Assembly: GCA_016719885.1 (NCBI GenBank)
Contig: JADJYF010000011.1
Location: 133,608 to 197,607 of the forward strand
Length of the DNA stretch: 64,000 nucleotides
DNA from: Pseudomonadota bacterium
Lineage (GTDB): Bacteria > Pseudomonadota > Gammaproteobacteria > Ga0077536
Reading direction: 5' to 3'
Shown here: positions 28,101-36,005 of the stretch, one piece after another
Layout of the letters: every line of letters starts with the position of its first letter
Position numbering within the stretch: position 1 is the first letter of the stretch
The notes under the pieces: generated by a model
What the model saw: only the letters and a program-made list of their open reading frames with translations
Told to the model about the DNA's origin: nothing
Databases searched by the model: none
Position numbers and translations under genes: made by a program

Positions 28101-28489
28101 TAGTCGGCGAGCCCGAGATCCTGGCTGTGGATGACATCGACCGTCAGCGCATGCGTGTTGCCATTGCGCAGCGCGACGTGCCAGAACCAGGTTGCGCTGT
28201 CCTGCGCCAGGCGCAGGCTGACGCGATAGCTCAAGCCCTGCCACACACCGCGCACGGCAAAGCCATCGTCCCCTAGTTCGAGGCGCGAGGGGCTGCGCGG
28301 CCCGAGCAGCGCGGTCGCCGCCGGACTGCCGCCGAGACGGCGCAGGTAGAGATTGCACGGCCCGCCTTCCATGGCGTTGCCGCGAAACAGGTTGAGCATC
28401 AGCGCTTCGTGATCGATGCGCGTCACCGTGGCGTTGGCGTCGACGGTGAAGCGCAGTCCGGCGGCGTTGGTGAGCGTGCGGCGGGTCAT
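25148..28489 (-). CDS. Very large GH94-type glycoside phosphorylase-like protein
   Basis: 1113 residues, no signal peptide. The first third is a beta-sandwich (FRGNAMEGGPCNLYLRR, SRLELGDDGFAV). The C-terminal half is an (alpha/alpha)6 barrel with QFTGGGWGSRDICQGPLEM, AYGHGDWNDSMQPAS (Asp756 and Asp759 of GDWND; one probably the general acid), and MRYRGGPTSLFQRAESAAFFGREIG. These segments match cellobiose/chitobiose phosphorylases and the phosphorylase half of cyclic beta-1,2-glucan synthase. At 1113 residues it is longer than plain phosphorylases (about 800). The ATG overlaps the upstream stop (ATGA) and has a GGAGATC site. Its likely substrate is a beta-glucan or oligosaccharide. Confidence 0.8.
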   Translation of the reverse strand: MTRRTLTNAAGLRFTVDANATVTRIDHEALMLNLFRGNAMEGGPCNLYLRRLGGSPAATALLGPRSPSRLELGDDGFAVRGVWQGLSYRVSLRLAQDSATWFWHVALRNGNTHALTVDVIHSQDLGLADYNFIRTSEYFASQYLDHTPLFDAAHGRVIATRQNLAMGGRHPWCLIASLHRAVSYSTDALQFHGTATRAGAEAVALVDGLAGMRLQHEHALVCLQDAPLTLAPGMSAQRGFVGCFEADHASASGGADLERLQAARALPEAQPDTEMASTVTLVALPRTLFTSAPLFTAEAAPLASFVAELGAPRVEEKRGAETIASFHAGDLHWVSPAKENAVQRAHAQILRSGGALVPDEGALTSTVLMGGVFNSMLTQGHVGINRLLSSARGYLGLFRALGQRAFVEQQGGWRLLDQPSAWTVTPRGCRWFYRDAEHELEVETRADEVAHRIDVEFHVRRGTPLRVLLANHIALDDDDGADTGAVAWRREGQDVFMHAHAGSAVAARFGTRGFRLRAAADTVLEACGGDELLFDDGQAHDTPYVCLRTAPCIAARFTFTGELLDAPPIAASLLGAPVAMANAMRLDIAPHSAQAQEIRQWSAVLPWFADNALVHYLAPRGLEQFTGGGWGSRDICQGPLEMLLALGQLSPARDLLLRVFAAQNEAGDWPQWFTFFQREREIRAGDSHGDIIFWPLMALARYLEASHDLAFLDERVAFHQAGDGVPTLWQHVERALAHIEAHCLPGTLLIAYGHGDWNDSMQPASAQLRDELCSAWTVTLHFQMLNTLAASLGGGAHAARADSLREMARRIEQDFQRLLVIDEVVPGYMHTRADGSRDYLLHPRDTLTGLHYSMLPIPHAILSGILTPPQAARHLALIEQHLLGPDGARLFDKPMRYRGGPTSLFQRAESAAFFGREIGLMYTHAHLRYAEALAHVGRADAFFAALNLVNPIGLAQRLPGASPRPSHCYYSSSDAAFPDRYAAFEDYGRIARGEIAFDGGWRVYSSGPGLAIAILIRSLLGLRLAGRDLHIDPVMPTSLDGLAVSLPLAGHDCRYTYRVGTRGHGVKSVRLNGAPLTGQALANPYREAGVTLALADVRRFMRDGENAWEIETF

Positions 28490-31400
28490 GGCTGATCTCC
28501 ACATACAAAAACAATATGCGCGGGCAGCGCGTGGCAACGCCAGGAGGCCTGGTCGAAATCGTGCCGCGCGATGCCGTTGACGGTCAGCGCGCGCAGCGGC
28601 GCCGGTAACGGTGGGCGCAGCACCAGGCCACCGGCCGGCAGCGTGATGCCCGCGTCGACATGCATCTCCACGCGCTGCGCGTCGAGGCGGCGCAGGCGGT
28701 AGCTGAGTGGGCCGTGATGCGTGGCGAGCGCGGTGACGGTCACGCCCTCGTCGTGCAACCACGCTCCGTCGACGCCGGCCGCCAGCACCAGGCTCGCGTC
28801 GTCATGGTGCTCGTAGGCGAAGGCGCTGGTCAGGGCGTGGATGTATTCGGCGCCTATCCAGCTATGCGGCAGGTCACCGAGGAAGGCCGGCGCGTCGTAG
28901 TCGCGCCACGATTGTTCGGGCCACTGGCGCCACGCGGCGGGGCGGCAGTCGGCCAGCAAGGCATGCAAGACCGCCAGCGCGTCGTCGCGCCGCCCGAGGC
29001 GCAGCAGGGCGCCGACGATGCGGATCTCGTAGGCGCTGTAATTGCTCCAGCGCGTGCTGTCGCTGCGTTCGGCGCGGATCGCGAGGTAACGGTCGAAAGT
29101 CGCGTCCAGCGCCGCGCGCGGCAGACCGTCGCCGTCATCGGCGACCGTCAATGCAATGGCGATGGCGGTGGCGTCGAAATCGCCGAGTTCGACCGAGCCC
29201 GGAATGAAGTCGATGCCGTGGGTGGCCATGCTGCGCGCAAGCGACGCATGCAGGTCGGTGCGGAATTCAACGGCGAGCGCCGTAATGCGCCGCGCCTCGT
29301 GTTCGTCGCCGGCCTGCGCGGCCAGCCACGCGACATCGCGCAGGCCGCGCAGCGCCCAGAAATCGTCCCAGTAGGCGTGTACCGGCTGCGCCATGTAGCC
29401 TTCGTGGCTCATGGACTCGGGCAGCAGTCCGAAGCAGGCGGTGTCTCGATACTGCTCGTCCAGGCGTCGTGCACGCAGGCTTTCCAGGCGCGCCAGCACG
29501 CGCTGCGCGCGCGGCCATTGGCGGGCGAGGAAGGCCGGGTCAGGCGCGAGGCGCAGCGCTTCGGCGACGCCGTGCAGGTACTGGCCATAGGCGTCGTATT
29601 CCGGCAGCCATTCGGCGCCATCGTCATCGACGCAGTCCGGCAGTTCACCATCGTCGCGTTGGAAGGGTCCGTACCAGTCGAGCAGGCGCTTCAGCGGCTC
29701 CACCATGCCAAGGCGCGCCAGGGCCGTGCCCATGCCGACCGCGTCGCGCAGGTAGGCGCGCGTGTAACGACGCGGGCCGGGCTGCAGGCGCGCATCGCGA
29801 CGATTGACGAGGATGTGCGCCGCGGCGGTGAGCAGGGTCAGGACCGGCGCGCGCTGCGCGGCGGGCAGGCGCAGCGGCGCCACGCCCAGGCGGCTGCGCC
29901 ATTCATCGGCGGCGTGCGCATGGGCGAGCGCCGCGTCCGTGCACGACGGATTGCCGCCGGCCGCTGCGACCCGGGCGTGGATGTCGATGCTTTGCCCGGC
30001 CGCCAGCGTGCGGCTGAACACCAGGCCCGCGCTGGCCAAGCCTGCGTCATCGCGGACTTCGCAGGCCGCGAAGCCCTGCGCGCCACGCAAGGCTTCGAGC
30101 AGCGACTCGCCGGCGCCATGCTCGGCGACGACGGCGTCGGCGGCGGGCGTCACCGCCAGCCGGCGCGCGTGGTTGACCGTCAGCCCGTCTCTGTCGGCGG
30201 CCAGGTGATGCAGCGACGTGATGCCGCCGTGGCCCTGCCATTGCTGCCAGATCGGCGTCACCAGGAACGGCCGCACCACGAGCTGCAGGGCGAAGGTTTC
30301 GGCCGCGCTGCCGTGATGGCTGAGCCGGTAGCGCACATGGAGGGCGCTGTCCTCGCCGCTGCCCAGCATCACCGGCGCGATGTCGAGCGTGAAGCCCGGG
30401 CCGCGCCAGCGTACGCGCGGCAGCGGCAGGCAATCGTCCTCGAGGGAGGCTTCGAGTTCGACATCGGCCCAGGTGAAGAGCGTGGTACCTGCCGCGACGA
30501 ACGGCTCGACGGCGAAATCGCCGCCATCGACTTCGACCAGGCCCTCGGTGTTGATCAAGGCCACGCCCGAGCCGCCGGCGGCGCCGGTCACCGTCCAGTA
30601 GCTCTGCTGCTCGCGCAGCGCCTTGGGATAGACGCCGGGCGCCGCTTCCAGCGCCATGGACGCGAGGCCGTCGTAAAGATTCGGCGCGTAGTACCAGGGC
30701 GCGAACGCGATGTGACGCACGGCCGCGCGCGCGGCGCCGCCGTCGACGCGCAACCTCAGGCCGGTGCTGCGCGTGTCCGGCAACAGCACCGTGCTGCGCG
30801 GTCCCGGGCGCTGCTCGCTGCGATGGCGGCATTGCCACGCGCCATCGGCATCACGCACGTCGATGGCATGGGCGACCGGCAGGGCGTCACGCCGCCAGTC
30901 GATGTGCACGGCGCTGAAGGCGCGCTCGCCGCCGAAGTCCAGGCAGAGGGACTGTTCGCCGGCCGCCGCGCTTTGCCAATGGCGCGGGTCGTCGACGAGT
31001 ACGTCGATGGCGGGATGCGCGGCCTCGGCGCTGGACGCGTGCACGCGCGGCGTCGCGTCATAGGTGAGATCGCACAGGCGCAGATTACGCAGGCTGAGCG
31101 TGCCGCGGCCGCTGCCGACCACCGCTATCTCCAGCGCATCGCAGTGCGCCAGTCGCCGCGTGCGCCGCGCGCCCCAGGCATAGATGATGTCGCGCGCCGC
31201 GATGTGCCATGGCGTCCACGCGACGCCCAGCTCGAAATGCTCATCGCGCAGCCGCCACACGTTGGCCAGGCTGTCGTCCACCAGCTTGAATTCGACGATG
31301 TGCTGCCCGCCGTGGCCACGACGTTCGAGCGTGAAGGCGTAGTCTTCGGGCAGGGTCAGTGCCAGCGCGCGTCGCGCGATGACGAAGCCGCCGCCGGCGA

Positions 31401-31536
31401 GATCGTAGTCGAGATGCATGATGCAGCCGTCGCCGTCACGCGCGTGGCGCAACTGCAAGCGCGCCGCGCCGGGCGCGATCGCCTGCCACGGCGCGAGATC
31501 GCAAAAGTCGTCGAGCAGGGTGTCCTTGCCGGTCAC
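28486..31536 (-). CDS. Large six-hairpin glycosidase-like protein with discoidin-like region
   Basis: 1016 residues, no signal peptide. Residues about 1-200 look like a carbohydrate-binding jelly roll (HIVEFKLVDDSLANVWRL). About 200-300 resembles an F5/8 (discoidin) module (AIDVRDADGAWQCR, TRSTGLRLRVDG). The C-terminal part has (alpha/alpha)6 barrel features: TRAYLRDAVGMGTALARLG, AYWDDFWALRGLRD, and LGDLPHSWIGAEYIHAL. I could not assign catalytic residues or a GH family. GTG 31536 overlaps the ABC gene stop (GTGA), and its own stop overlaps the GH94-like start (ATGA). It is therefore the middle gene of a tightly coupled trio and probably acts on the same glycan. Confidence 0.65.
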   Translation of the reverse strand: MTGKDTLLDDFCDLAPWQAIAPGAARLQLRHARDGDGCIMHLDYDLAGGGFVIARRALALTLPEDYAFTLERRGHGGQHIVEFKLVDDSLANVWRLRDEHFELGVAWTPWHIAARDIIYAWGARRTRRLAHCDALEIAVVGSGRGTLSLRNLRLCDLTYDATPRVHASSAEAAHPAIDVLVDDPRHWQSAAAGEQSLCLDFGGERAFSAVHIDWRRDALPVAHAIDVRDADGAWQCRHRSEQRPGPRSTVLLPDTRSTGLRLRVDGGAARAAVRHIAFAPWYYAPNLYDGLASMALEAAPGVYPKALREQQSYWTVTGAAGGSGVALINTEGLVEVDGGDFAVEPFVAAGTTLFTWADVELEASLEDDCLPLPRVRWRGPGFTLDIAPVMLGSGEDSALHVRYRLSHHGSAAETFALQLVVRPFLVTPIWQQWQGHGGITSLHHLAADRDGLTVNHARRLAVTPAADAVVAEHGAGESLLEALRGAQGFAACEVRDDAGLASAGLVFSRTLAAGQSIDIHARVAAAGGNPSCTDAALAHAHAADEWRSRLGVAPLRLPAAQRAPVLTLLTAAAHILVNRRDARLQPGPRRYTRAYLRDAVGMGTALARLGMVEPLKRLLDWYGPFQRDDGELPDCVDDDGAEWLPEYDAYGQYLHGVAEALRLAPDPAFLARQWPRAQRVLARLESLRARRLDEQYRDTACFGLLPESMSHEGYMAQPVHAYWDDFWALRGLRDVAWLAAQAGDEHEARRITALAVEFRTDLHASLARSMATHGIDFIPGSVELGDFDATAIAIALTVADDGDGLPRAALDATFDRYLAIRAERSDSTRWSNYSAYEIRIVGALLRLGRRDDALAVLHALLADCRPAAWRQWPEQSWRDYDAPAFLGDLPHSWIGAEYIHALTSAFAYEHHDDASLVLAAGVDGAWLHDEGVTVTALATHHGPLSYRLRRLDAQRVEMHVDAGITLPAGGLVLRPPLPAPLRALTVNGIARHDFDQASWRCHALPAHIVFVCGDQP

Positions 31537-33272
31537 GCGCGACCGCCATGCTCCGGCAGCATTTTGCCGTGGGCCACGCGCCGCAGCTGCCAGGAACCAC
31601 CTTCGGCGAGATCGAGCACCAGGTCGAAGTGCTCGAGATCCTGCGTTTCGGGTTCCAGCGCGATGTAGGTGATGCCGCGTTGCGCGAACAGGTCCAGTAT
31701 GTGGTTGATGGTGTGCCGCTCGAGCGTCACGCTCAGGCGTTCCAGCATCACGAAGCGCGGTCGCGCCAGCAGCACGTGGGCGCATACCAGGAGCTGCTGT
31801 TCGCCGATGGTCAGCAGCGAAGTCCACTTCTGCTCGGTGTCGATGTCCACGCAGCGCGCCAGCACCGCCTCCAGGCCGACCATGCGCAGGGTCGCGAGCA
31901 CGGTGTCGCGAAACGATTCCACGTCCGCCTGCTCGCGATCGTCGGCCAGCAGTACTTCGAGCAAGGTGCCGTCGGGCAAGTAGGGTTGTTCGGTGACGAA
32001 CATCATCTGTTCATTGCGCGGGCGGATGATGCGGCCGCGGCCCCAGTTGCGGATGCCGGCGGTGGTGCGCATCAGCACCGAGCGCACGTCGTTCTGTGCG
32101 CCGCGCACCAACAGGCACGCGCCCGGCAGCAGCACCAGGTTCAGGTCGGCGATCAGGATGCGATGGCGATGGGCCGACAGCATGGTGACGTTCTCGAACG
32201 CCAGGCGCCCATCGTCCTCGACGGTGGTGATGCCGTGATGCGGATCGTGGTCGCCGTTGTCGATGGCCATGATCAACGCGTCGAGACGTGCCACCACCGC
32301 CGCCAGCGACGACAGCAGCTGGGTTTGGGTGACGATCAGCGAGAACGCGCCCAGCAGGTGGGTGAAGGCCACCGCCGACTGCGTGATGACGCCGAACTCG
32401 ATATCGCCGCGCATGAACAGCGGCGCCACCATCAGCGCCGGGATGATCTGGATGAGCCAGTTGTAACCGGTGGTGAAGAAGCTCAGGTTGCGCTGGACCA
32501 CGATCACGCGGCCGGCGTTTTCCACCAGGTGGTCGAGATGGCGGCGCAGGTGGCCGGAGAAATTGCCTTCGCGGCCGGTCAGCGCCACCAGCGCGGCATT
32601 CTCCTTGACGTGCACCAGGGCCGCGCGAAAGTCCGCTTCGCGGTCGAGCTGCTGGTAATTCAAACGCACCAGCGGGCGCCCGAGCAGCAGGCTGAGCAAG
32701 GTGCCGACGGCCGCGTACAGCACGCCAACACCGAACAGCGCGGGGCTGATGGTCCACAGCACGGCGGCGAAAGACACCACCGTCAGGCTGCCGTTGAAGA
32801 TCATCAGCACGAAGGACAGGGTGACGGTGGTGAACGACCTGACATCCTCGGCGATGCGCTGGTCCGGGTTCTCGATGCCGGCCACCGTCGCGACCTTGAG
32901 ATAATTGCGCCGCGCCATGTAACGCTCGAGCAGGCGCGTGGTGGCCCAGTTGCGCCACACCAGGCTCAGGCGATCCTCGTAATAGCGGCCCAGCACCGAG
33001 CACAGCGTGGCGACCGCGAACACGCCCACCCACACCAGCGCCTGGGCGACGAAGGCCGGGTGGTTGCGTTCGGCGAGCGCGGTCATGAAGTTGCGCCCGA
33101 CGTAGCTGTTGACCACGTTCAGGCCGTTGCAGGCGAGCGCGAACAGGATCACGACCGCGAACAGGGTGCGCGCCATGAGGCCCGCATCGGGCGCGCGCGC
33201 GAAGGCGTGGATCTGGGCCAGCCAGTGCTGCCAGGTCTCGCGGGTGAAGGTGATTTCGGGGCGCGGAGTCAC
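31533..33272 (-). CDS. SbmA/YddA-type ABC transporter with a degenerate ATPase domain
   Basis: 579 residues. The N-terminal ABC_membrane_2 domain (about 1-335, six helices, NSYVGRNFMTALAERN, YYEDRLSLVWRNWATTRLLERYM) is the SbmA/BacA/YddA type. The C-terminal domain keeps the ABC outline (GRGRIIRP, QPYLPDGTL, LTIGEQQ) but loses the catalytic residues. The Walker A position reads GAQNDVRS (391-398; Lys replaced by Arg397, glycines lost). The Q-loop Gln is Glu. Walker B ends VMLER (Glu511, Arg512 instead of Asp-Glu). No H-loop histidine is seen (IALEPE). It is therefore probably proton-driven like SbmA, or regulatory. GTG 33272 start; the gene overlaps its downstream neighbour. Confidence 0.82.
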   Translation of the reverse strand: MTPRPEITFTRETWQHWLAQIHAFARAPDAGLMARTLFAVVILFALACNGLNVVNSYVGRNFMTALAERNHPAFVAQALVWVGVFAVATLCSVLGRYYEDRLSLVWRNWATTRLLERYMARRNYLKVATVAGIENPDQRIAEDVRSFTTVTLSFVLMIFNGSLTVVSFAAVLWTISPALFGVGVLYAAVGTLLSLLLGRPLVRLNYQQLDREADFRAALVHVKENAALVALTGREGNFSGHLRRHLDHLVENAGRVIVVQRNLSFFTTGYNWLIQIIPALMVAPLFMRGDIEFGVITQSAVAFTHLLGAFSLIVTQTQLLSSLAAVVARLDALIMAIDNGDHDPHHGITTVEDDGRLAFENVTMLSAHRHRILIADLNLVLLPGACLLVRGAQNDVRSVLMRTTAGIRNWGRGRIIRPRNEQMMFVTEQPYLPDGTLLEVLLADDREQADVESFRDTVLATLRMVGLEAVLARCVDIDTEQKWTSLLTIGEQQLLVCAHVLLARPRFVMLERLSVTLERHTINHILDLFAQRGITYIALEPETQDLEHFDLVLDLAEGGSWQLRRVAHGKMLPEHGGRA

Positions 33273-33347
33273 GAAGCGGGAGTGGACCGGCGGACAGCGT
33301 CCGTGCGAAGCGCGCGCCGCGGCGTGGGCCGACAGCGCGCGTTGCGG

Positions 33348-33989
33348 TTACAGGGTGATGAAGCCGCGCCGCACCGCGATGGTGACAGCGTGGGTGCGAT
33401 CGTTGGCGTTGAGTTTCACCATGATGTTGCGCACGTGCATCTTCACGGTTTCTTCGCTGATCGAAAGCTTGTGAGCGATTTCGCGGTTGCGATGGCCGCC
33501 GGCGATGAGCTTCAACACTTCGAGTTCGCGCGCCGACAGGTTCTTGTCGGTCAGGTGCTCGGCGATGTGGGTGGCGACGCGCTCCGGGATGCGGGTCTTG
33601 CCGGCGTTGACGCTGCGGATGATGTCCAGCAGTTCCGACATCGCCATGCCCTTCAGCACGTAGCCCTTGGCGCCGGCGTTGAGCGTGCGCTGCATGGGCA
33701 CGTCGCCGGTCTCGGTGGTCAGCACCACGATGCGGGCATCGGGGAACTCGGCGCGGATGGCGGCGATGGCCTCGGTGCCCGAGATGCCCGGCAGGCGCAG
33801 GTCCATGAGCGTGACATCGGGCCGGTGGGTGCGGAATTTCTCGATCGCTTCCTCGCCGGTGCCGGCCTCGGCCACCAGCTCGAAGCCGGGGTCATTGGCC
33901 AGGACCGCGGACAGTCCTTCGCGGAATATCGGGTGATCGTCCACGCACATGACGCGGATCGGCGAGGGGGTGATGTTTTGTGCCAACAC
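33348..33989 (-). CDS. NarL/LuxR-family response regulator
   Basis: 213 residues. The receiver domain has the acidic pair VDDHP, phosphoacceptor Asp63 (LMDLRLPG), Thr in VVLTTETG and the lysine in GYVLKGM. The C-terminal LuxR HTH has LSARELEVLKLIAGGHRNREIAHKLSISEETVKMHV as a continuous block (residues about 152-187). It starts at GTG 33989, 10 bases after the stop of the histidine kinase, so the two form a cognate pair. The ABC gene follows after 75 bases on the same strand and is the natural candidate target. Confidence 0.92.
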   Translation of the reverse strand: MLAQNITPSPIRVMCVDDHPIFREGLSAVLANDPGFELVAEAGTGEEAIEKFRTHRPDVTLMDLRLPGISGTEAIAAIRAEFPDARIVVLTTETGDVPMQRTLNAGAKGYVLKGMAMSELLDIIRSVNAGKTRIPERVATHIAEHLTDKNLSARELEVLKLIAGGHRNREIAHKLSISEETVKMHVRNIMVKLNANDRTHAVTIAVRRGFITL

Positions 33990-33999
33990 GTGCTGTCCT

Positions 34000-35781
34000 T
34001 CAGTCGAGATATGCCGAGGCGCCCGGCAGGGTCAATGTTACCGCGGTCCCACCGCACTGTCGCCGCTGCAATTGCAGTTGCGCACCGATGGTCGCGGCGC
34101 GTTCGCGCATGCCGCGGATGCCGTAATGGCCTGGTCGGCCGTGGGTCATGAATTCTTCGCGGATGCCGGCGCCGTCGTCGCTGACCTCGACCGTGAGGTC
34201 GTCGCCGAAATGCACGTGCAGGCGGATCACCCGCGCGCTGGCGTGACGCACCGCGTTCAGGCCGGCCTCGCGGCAGATGACCTGGATCTCGCTCGAGATG
34301 CTGGGATGGATGTTGCGTTCCATGCCTTCGATTTCCACCACGCAGCGCGCGTCGGATTCGGTGGTGAGTTCGGCGCTGAGGTTGTCGAGACCGGCCGACA
34401 GTTCATAGACGCCATGGGACGACGAGCGCAACAGCGACAGCACTTCGCGGCCTTCGGTCACCGCGTGGCCCGACGCCGCCAGCGCGCGGGTGAACAGGTC
34501 CGCCGCCGACGGGTCGCCGGCCTTCACCCTTTCCAGCCCCGCTTCCAGCATGAACTGCATGCCTTGCACGCTCTGCAGCAGGGTGTCGTGCAGATCACGC
34601 GCGATGCGCAGGCGCTCTTCCTGCTGCGCCACGCGCGCGCGGGTCTGCAGGGCCTTGATGCGGGCATCCTCCTGCTGGTGGGCGAAGGCCTCGCCCAGCG
34701 CGCGCATGATCTGATCGGCCAGCATGCGGAAGAAGGTGATGTGATCGTCGTCCAGTCGCTTGTGCGGACTGACGCCCGCCACCACGATGGCGCGCGGCGC
34801 GCGCGTGTCGGGCGACACCAGCGACAACACGGCCAGCTGTTGCGCGGGGATGCGCCACGCGCCGAGCGGCAGCGGCTGCAGGGACGGTGTGACGTCGAGA
34901 AACTGCAGCAGCGGGCGCACGTCGCGCGTGACGAAATGTGCGAGCGGCGAGGCGCTGTCGGCGCGCAGCACCGCTGGGCTCAGGGGATGATCGCTGTCGA
35001 TGTTGGCGACCGCGTGCAGCTGCGCCTGGGCGCCGTCTTCGTCGCACAGGTACAGCGCGGCGAAGGGAATGTCGTAGGGGTTCTCGGTCAGCACCTCGGC
35101 GGCCACGCGCAGCGTCTCTTCGCTGCGCCGCGCGCGACGCGTGGACAGGCCCAGGCGCTGCAGGGTGTGCAGGCGCCGCTCGGCGATGACGCGCGTGGAG
35201 GTTTCCGGCACCGTGACGAACGCGCCTTCGATCTGTTCGTACTCGTTGACGATGGGCGCGTAGCTGTAGGTGCAATAGAACTCTTCGAGGTAGCCGCGGC
35301 GGTTGATGAAGCTCGGCGAATCGACGGTGCCGGAGGATTCGCCGCGATACAGGGTCGCCTCGAGCTGCGGCTGCATGATCTCGAAGATCTCCGGCCACAC
35401 CACGTCGGCCGGTTGCAGAAGCGCCCACGGATGCTTGGTGCCAAGCAGCGAGGCGAAGGCGTCGTTGTACAAAAGCAGGTGCTGCGGGCCCCAGTAGATG
35501 CAGCTGCACAGGCGCGAGCCCAGGCACAGGGTGACGGCGGTGCGCATGGCGTGGGACCACTGCTCGGGCGCGCCGAGCTCGGTGTGTTCCCAATCGATCT
35601 GGCGCATGCGCATGGCCATGCCGGAGTTGCCGCTGAACAGGCGCAGACGCGAGGGCGTGGTGACGGCGGCGCCACGCCCGAAATTGCGCGGTGAACCGAT
35701 GGCGGACATGGTCAGGCGCGTGCGCGCCGGCGTGCCGCCGGTGGCGTGTCGGTAGCCGCGTCCGAAGGCGCAGTGCGGCAT
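34000..35781 (-). CDS. NarX/DegS-type sensor histidine kinase (PAS-like, GAF-like, HisKA_3)
   Basis: 593 residues, no obvious transmembrane helix. A PAS-like domain (about 70-190; WGPQHLLLYNDAFASLLG, FINRRGYLEEFYCTYSYAPI) is followed by a GAF-like domain (about 210-370). HisKA_3 follows with His398 in RIARDLHDTLLQSVQG. The ATPase end has CREAGLNAVRHASA (N box), VSDDGAGI and GIRGMRERA. Its cognate regulator follows immediately. ATG 35781 is chosen for its strong GGGGAGAG site; an internal ATG at 35709 is a weaker option. Confidence 0.9.
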   Translation of the reverse strand: MPHCAFGRGYRHATGGTPARTRLTMSAIGSPRNFGRGAAVTTPSRLRLFSGNSGMAMRMRQIDWEHTELGAPEQWSHAMRTAVTLCLGSRLCSCIYWGPQHLLLYNDAFASLLGTKHPWALLQPADVVWPEIFEIMQPQLEATLYRGESSGTVDSPSFINRRGYLEEFYCTYSYAPIVNEYEQIEGAFVTVPETSTRVIAERRLHTLQRLGLSTRRARRSEETLRVAAEVLTENPYDIPFAALYLCDEDGAQAQLHAVANIDSDHPLSPAVLRADSASPLAHFVTRDVRPLLQFLDVTPSLQPLPLGAWRIPAQQLAVLSLVSPDTRAPRAIVVAGVSPHKRLDDDHITFFRMLADQIMRALGEAFAHQQEDARIKALQTRARVAQQEERLRIARDLHDTLLQSVQGMQFMLEAGLERVKAGDPSAADLFTRALAASGHAVTEGREVLSLLRSSSHGVYELSAGLDNLSAELTTESDARCVVEIEGMERNIHPSISSEIQVICREAGLNAVRHASARVIRLHVHFGDDLTVEVSDDGAGIREEFMTHGRPGHYGIRGMRERAATIGAQLQLQRRQCGGTAVTLTLPGASAYLD

Positions 35782-35886
35782 GTGCTTGCTCTCCCCTGTG
35801 AAGGCGCCATGCGTGCGGCCGCCTGGGCCTATGGTAGACCCGTACGGCGGCGGATGCGACCGCGGGCGCGGGTTGCTCCGCGCCCT

Positions 35887-35957
35887 GTAGGTGCGAACCA
35901 ATTGGCACATTGGGTCAGGCCGAAGCGACCCACAGGATGCTGCGGGTCAGGCACCTA
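35887..35957. repeat. Degenerate composite of REP families A and B
   Basis: A mutated family-A unit (35887-35908, GTAG head) is followed by TGGGTC...GACCCACA remnants of family B. It ends in GCACCTAC, the reverse tail of family A. It sits between the divergent kinase and HpnK genes. Confidence 0.55.
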
Positions 35958-35990
35958 CAGGCGGCGCGCCGTCGTCGATGCCGCCCGTAG

Positions 35991-35996
35991 TAAACT
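35991..35996 (+). promoter_or_regulatory. Candidate -10 element for the HpnK gene
   Basis: TAAACT lies only 9 bases before the ATG at 36006. If used, the transcript would be nearly leaderless. Confidence 0.25.
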
Positions 35997-36005
35997 CCGC
36001 CCCCC

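Noticed and set aside
28660..31668. A 1002-codon open frame antisense to the large glycosidase-like gene
   Set aside because: High GC leaves antisense frames open; the translation is low-complexity, rich in Arg/Ala/Gly, with no family motif, whereas the minus strand gives clear domains and overlapping starts.
31548..34151. An 867-codon open frame antisense to the ABC and regulator genes
   Set aside because: It crosses two real genes and their gap, has no recognisable domain, and its composition is that of a shadow frame.
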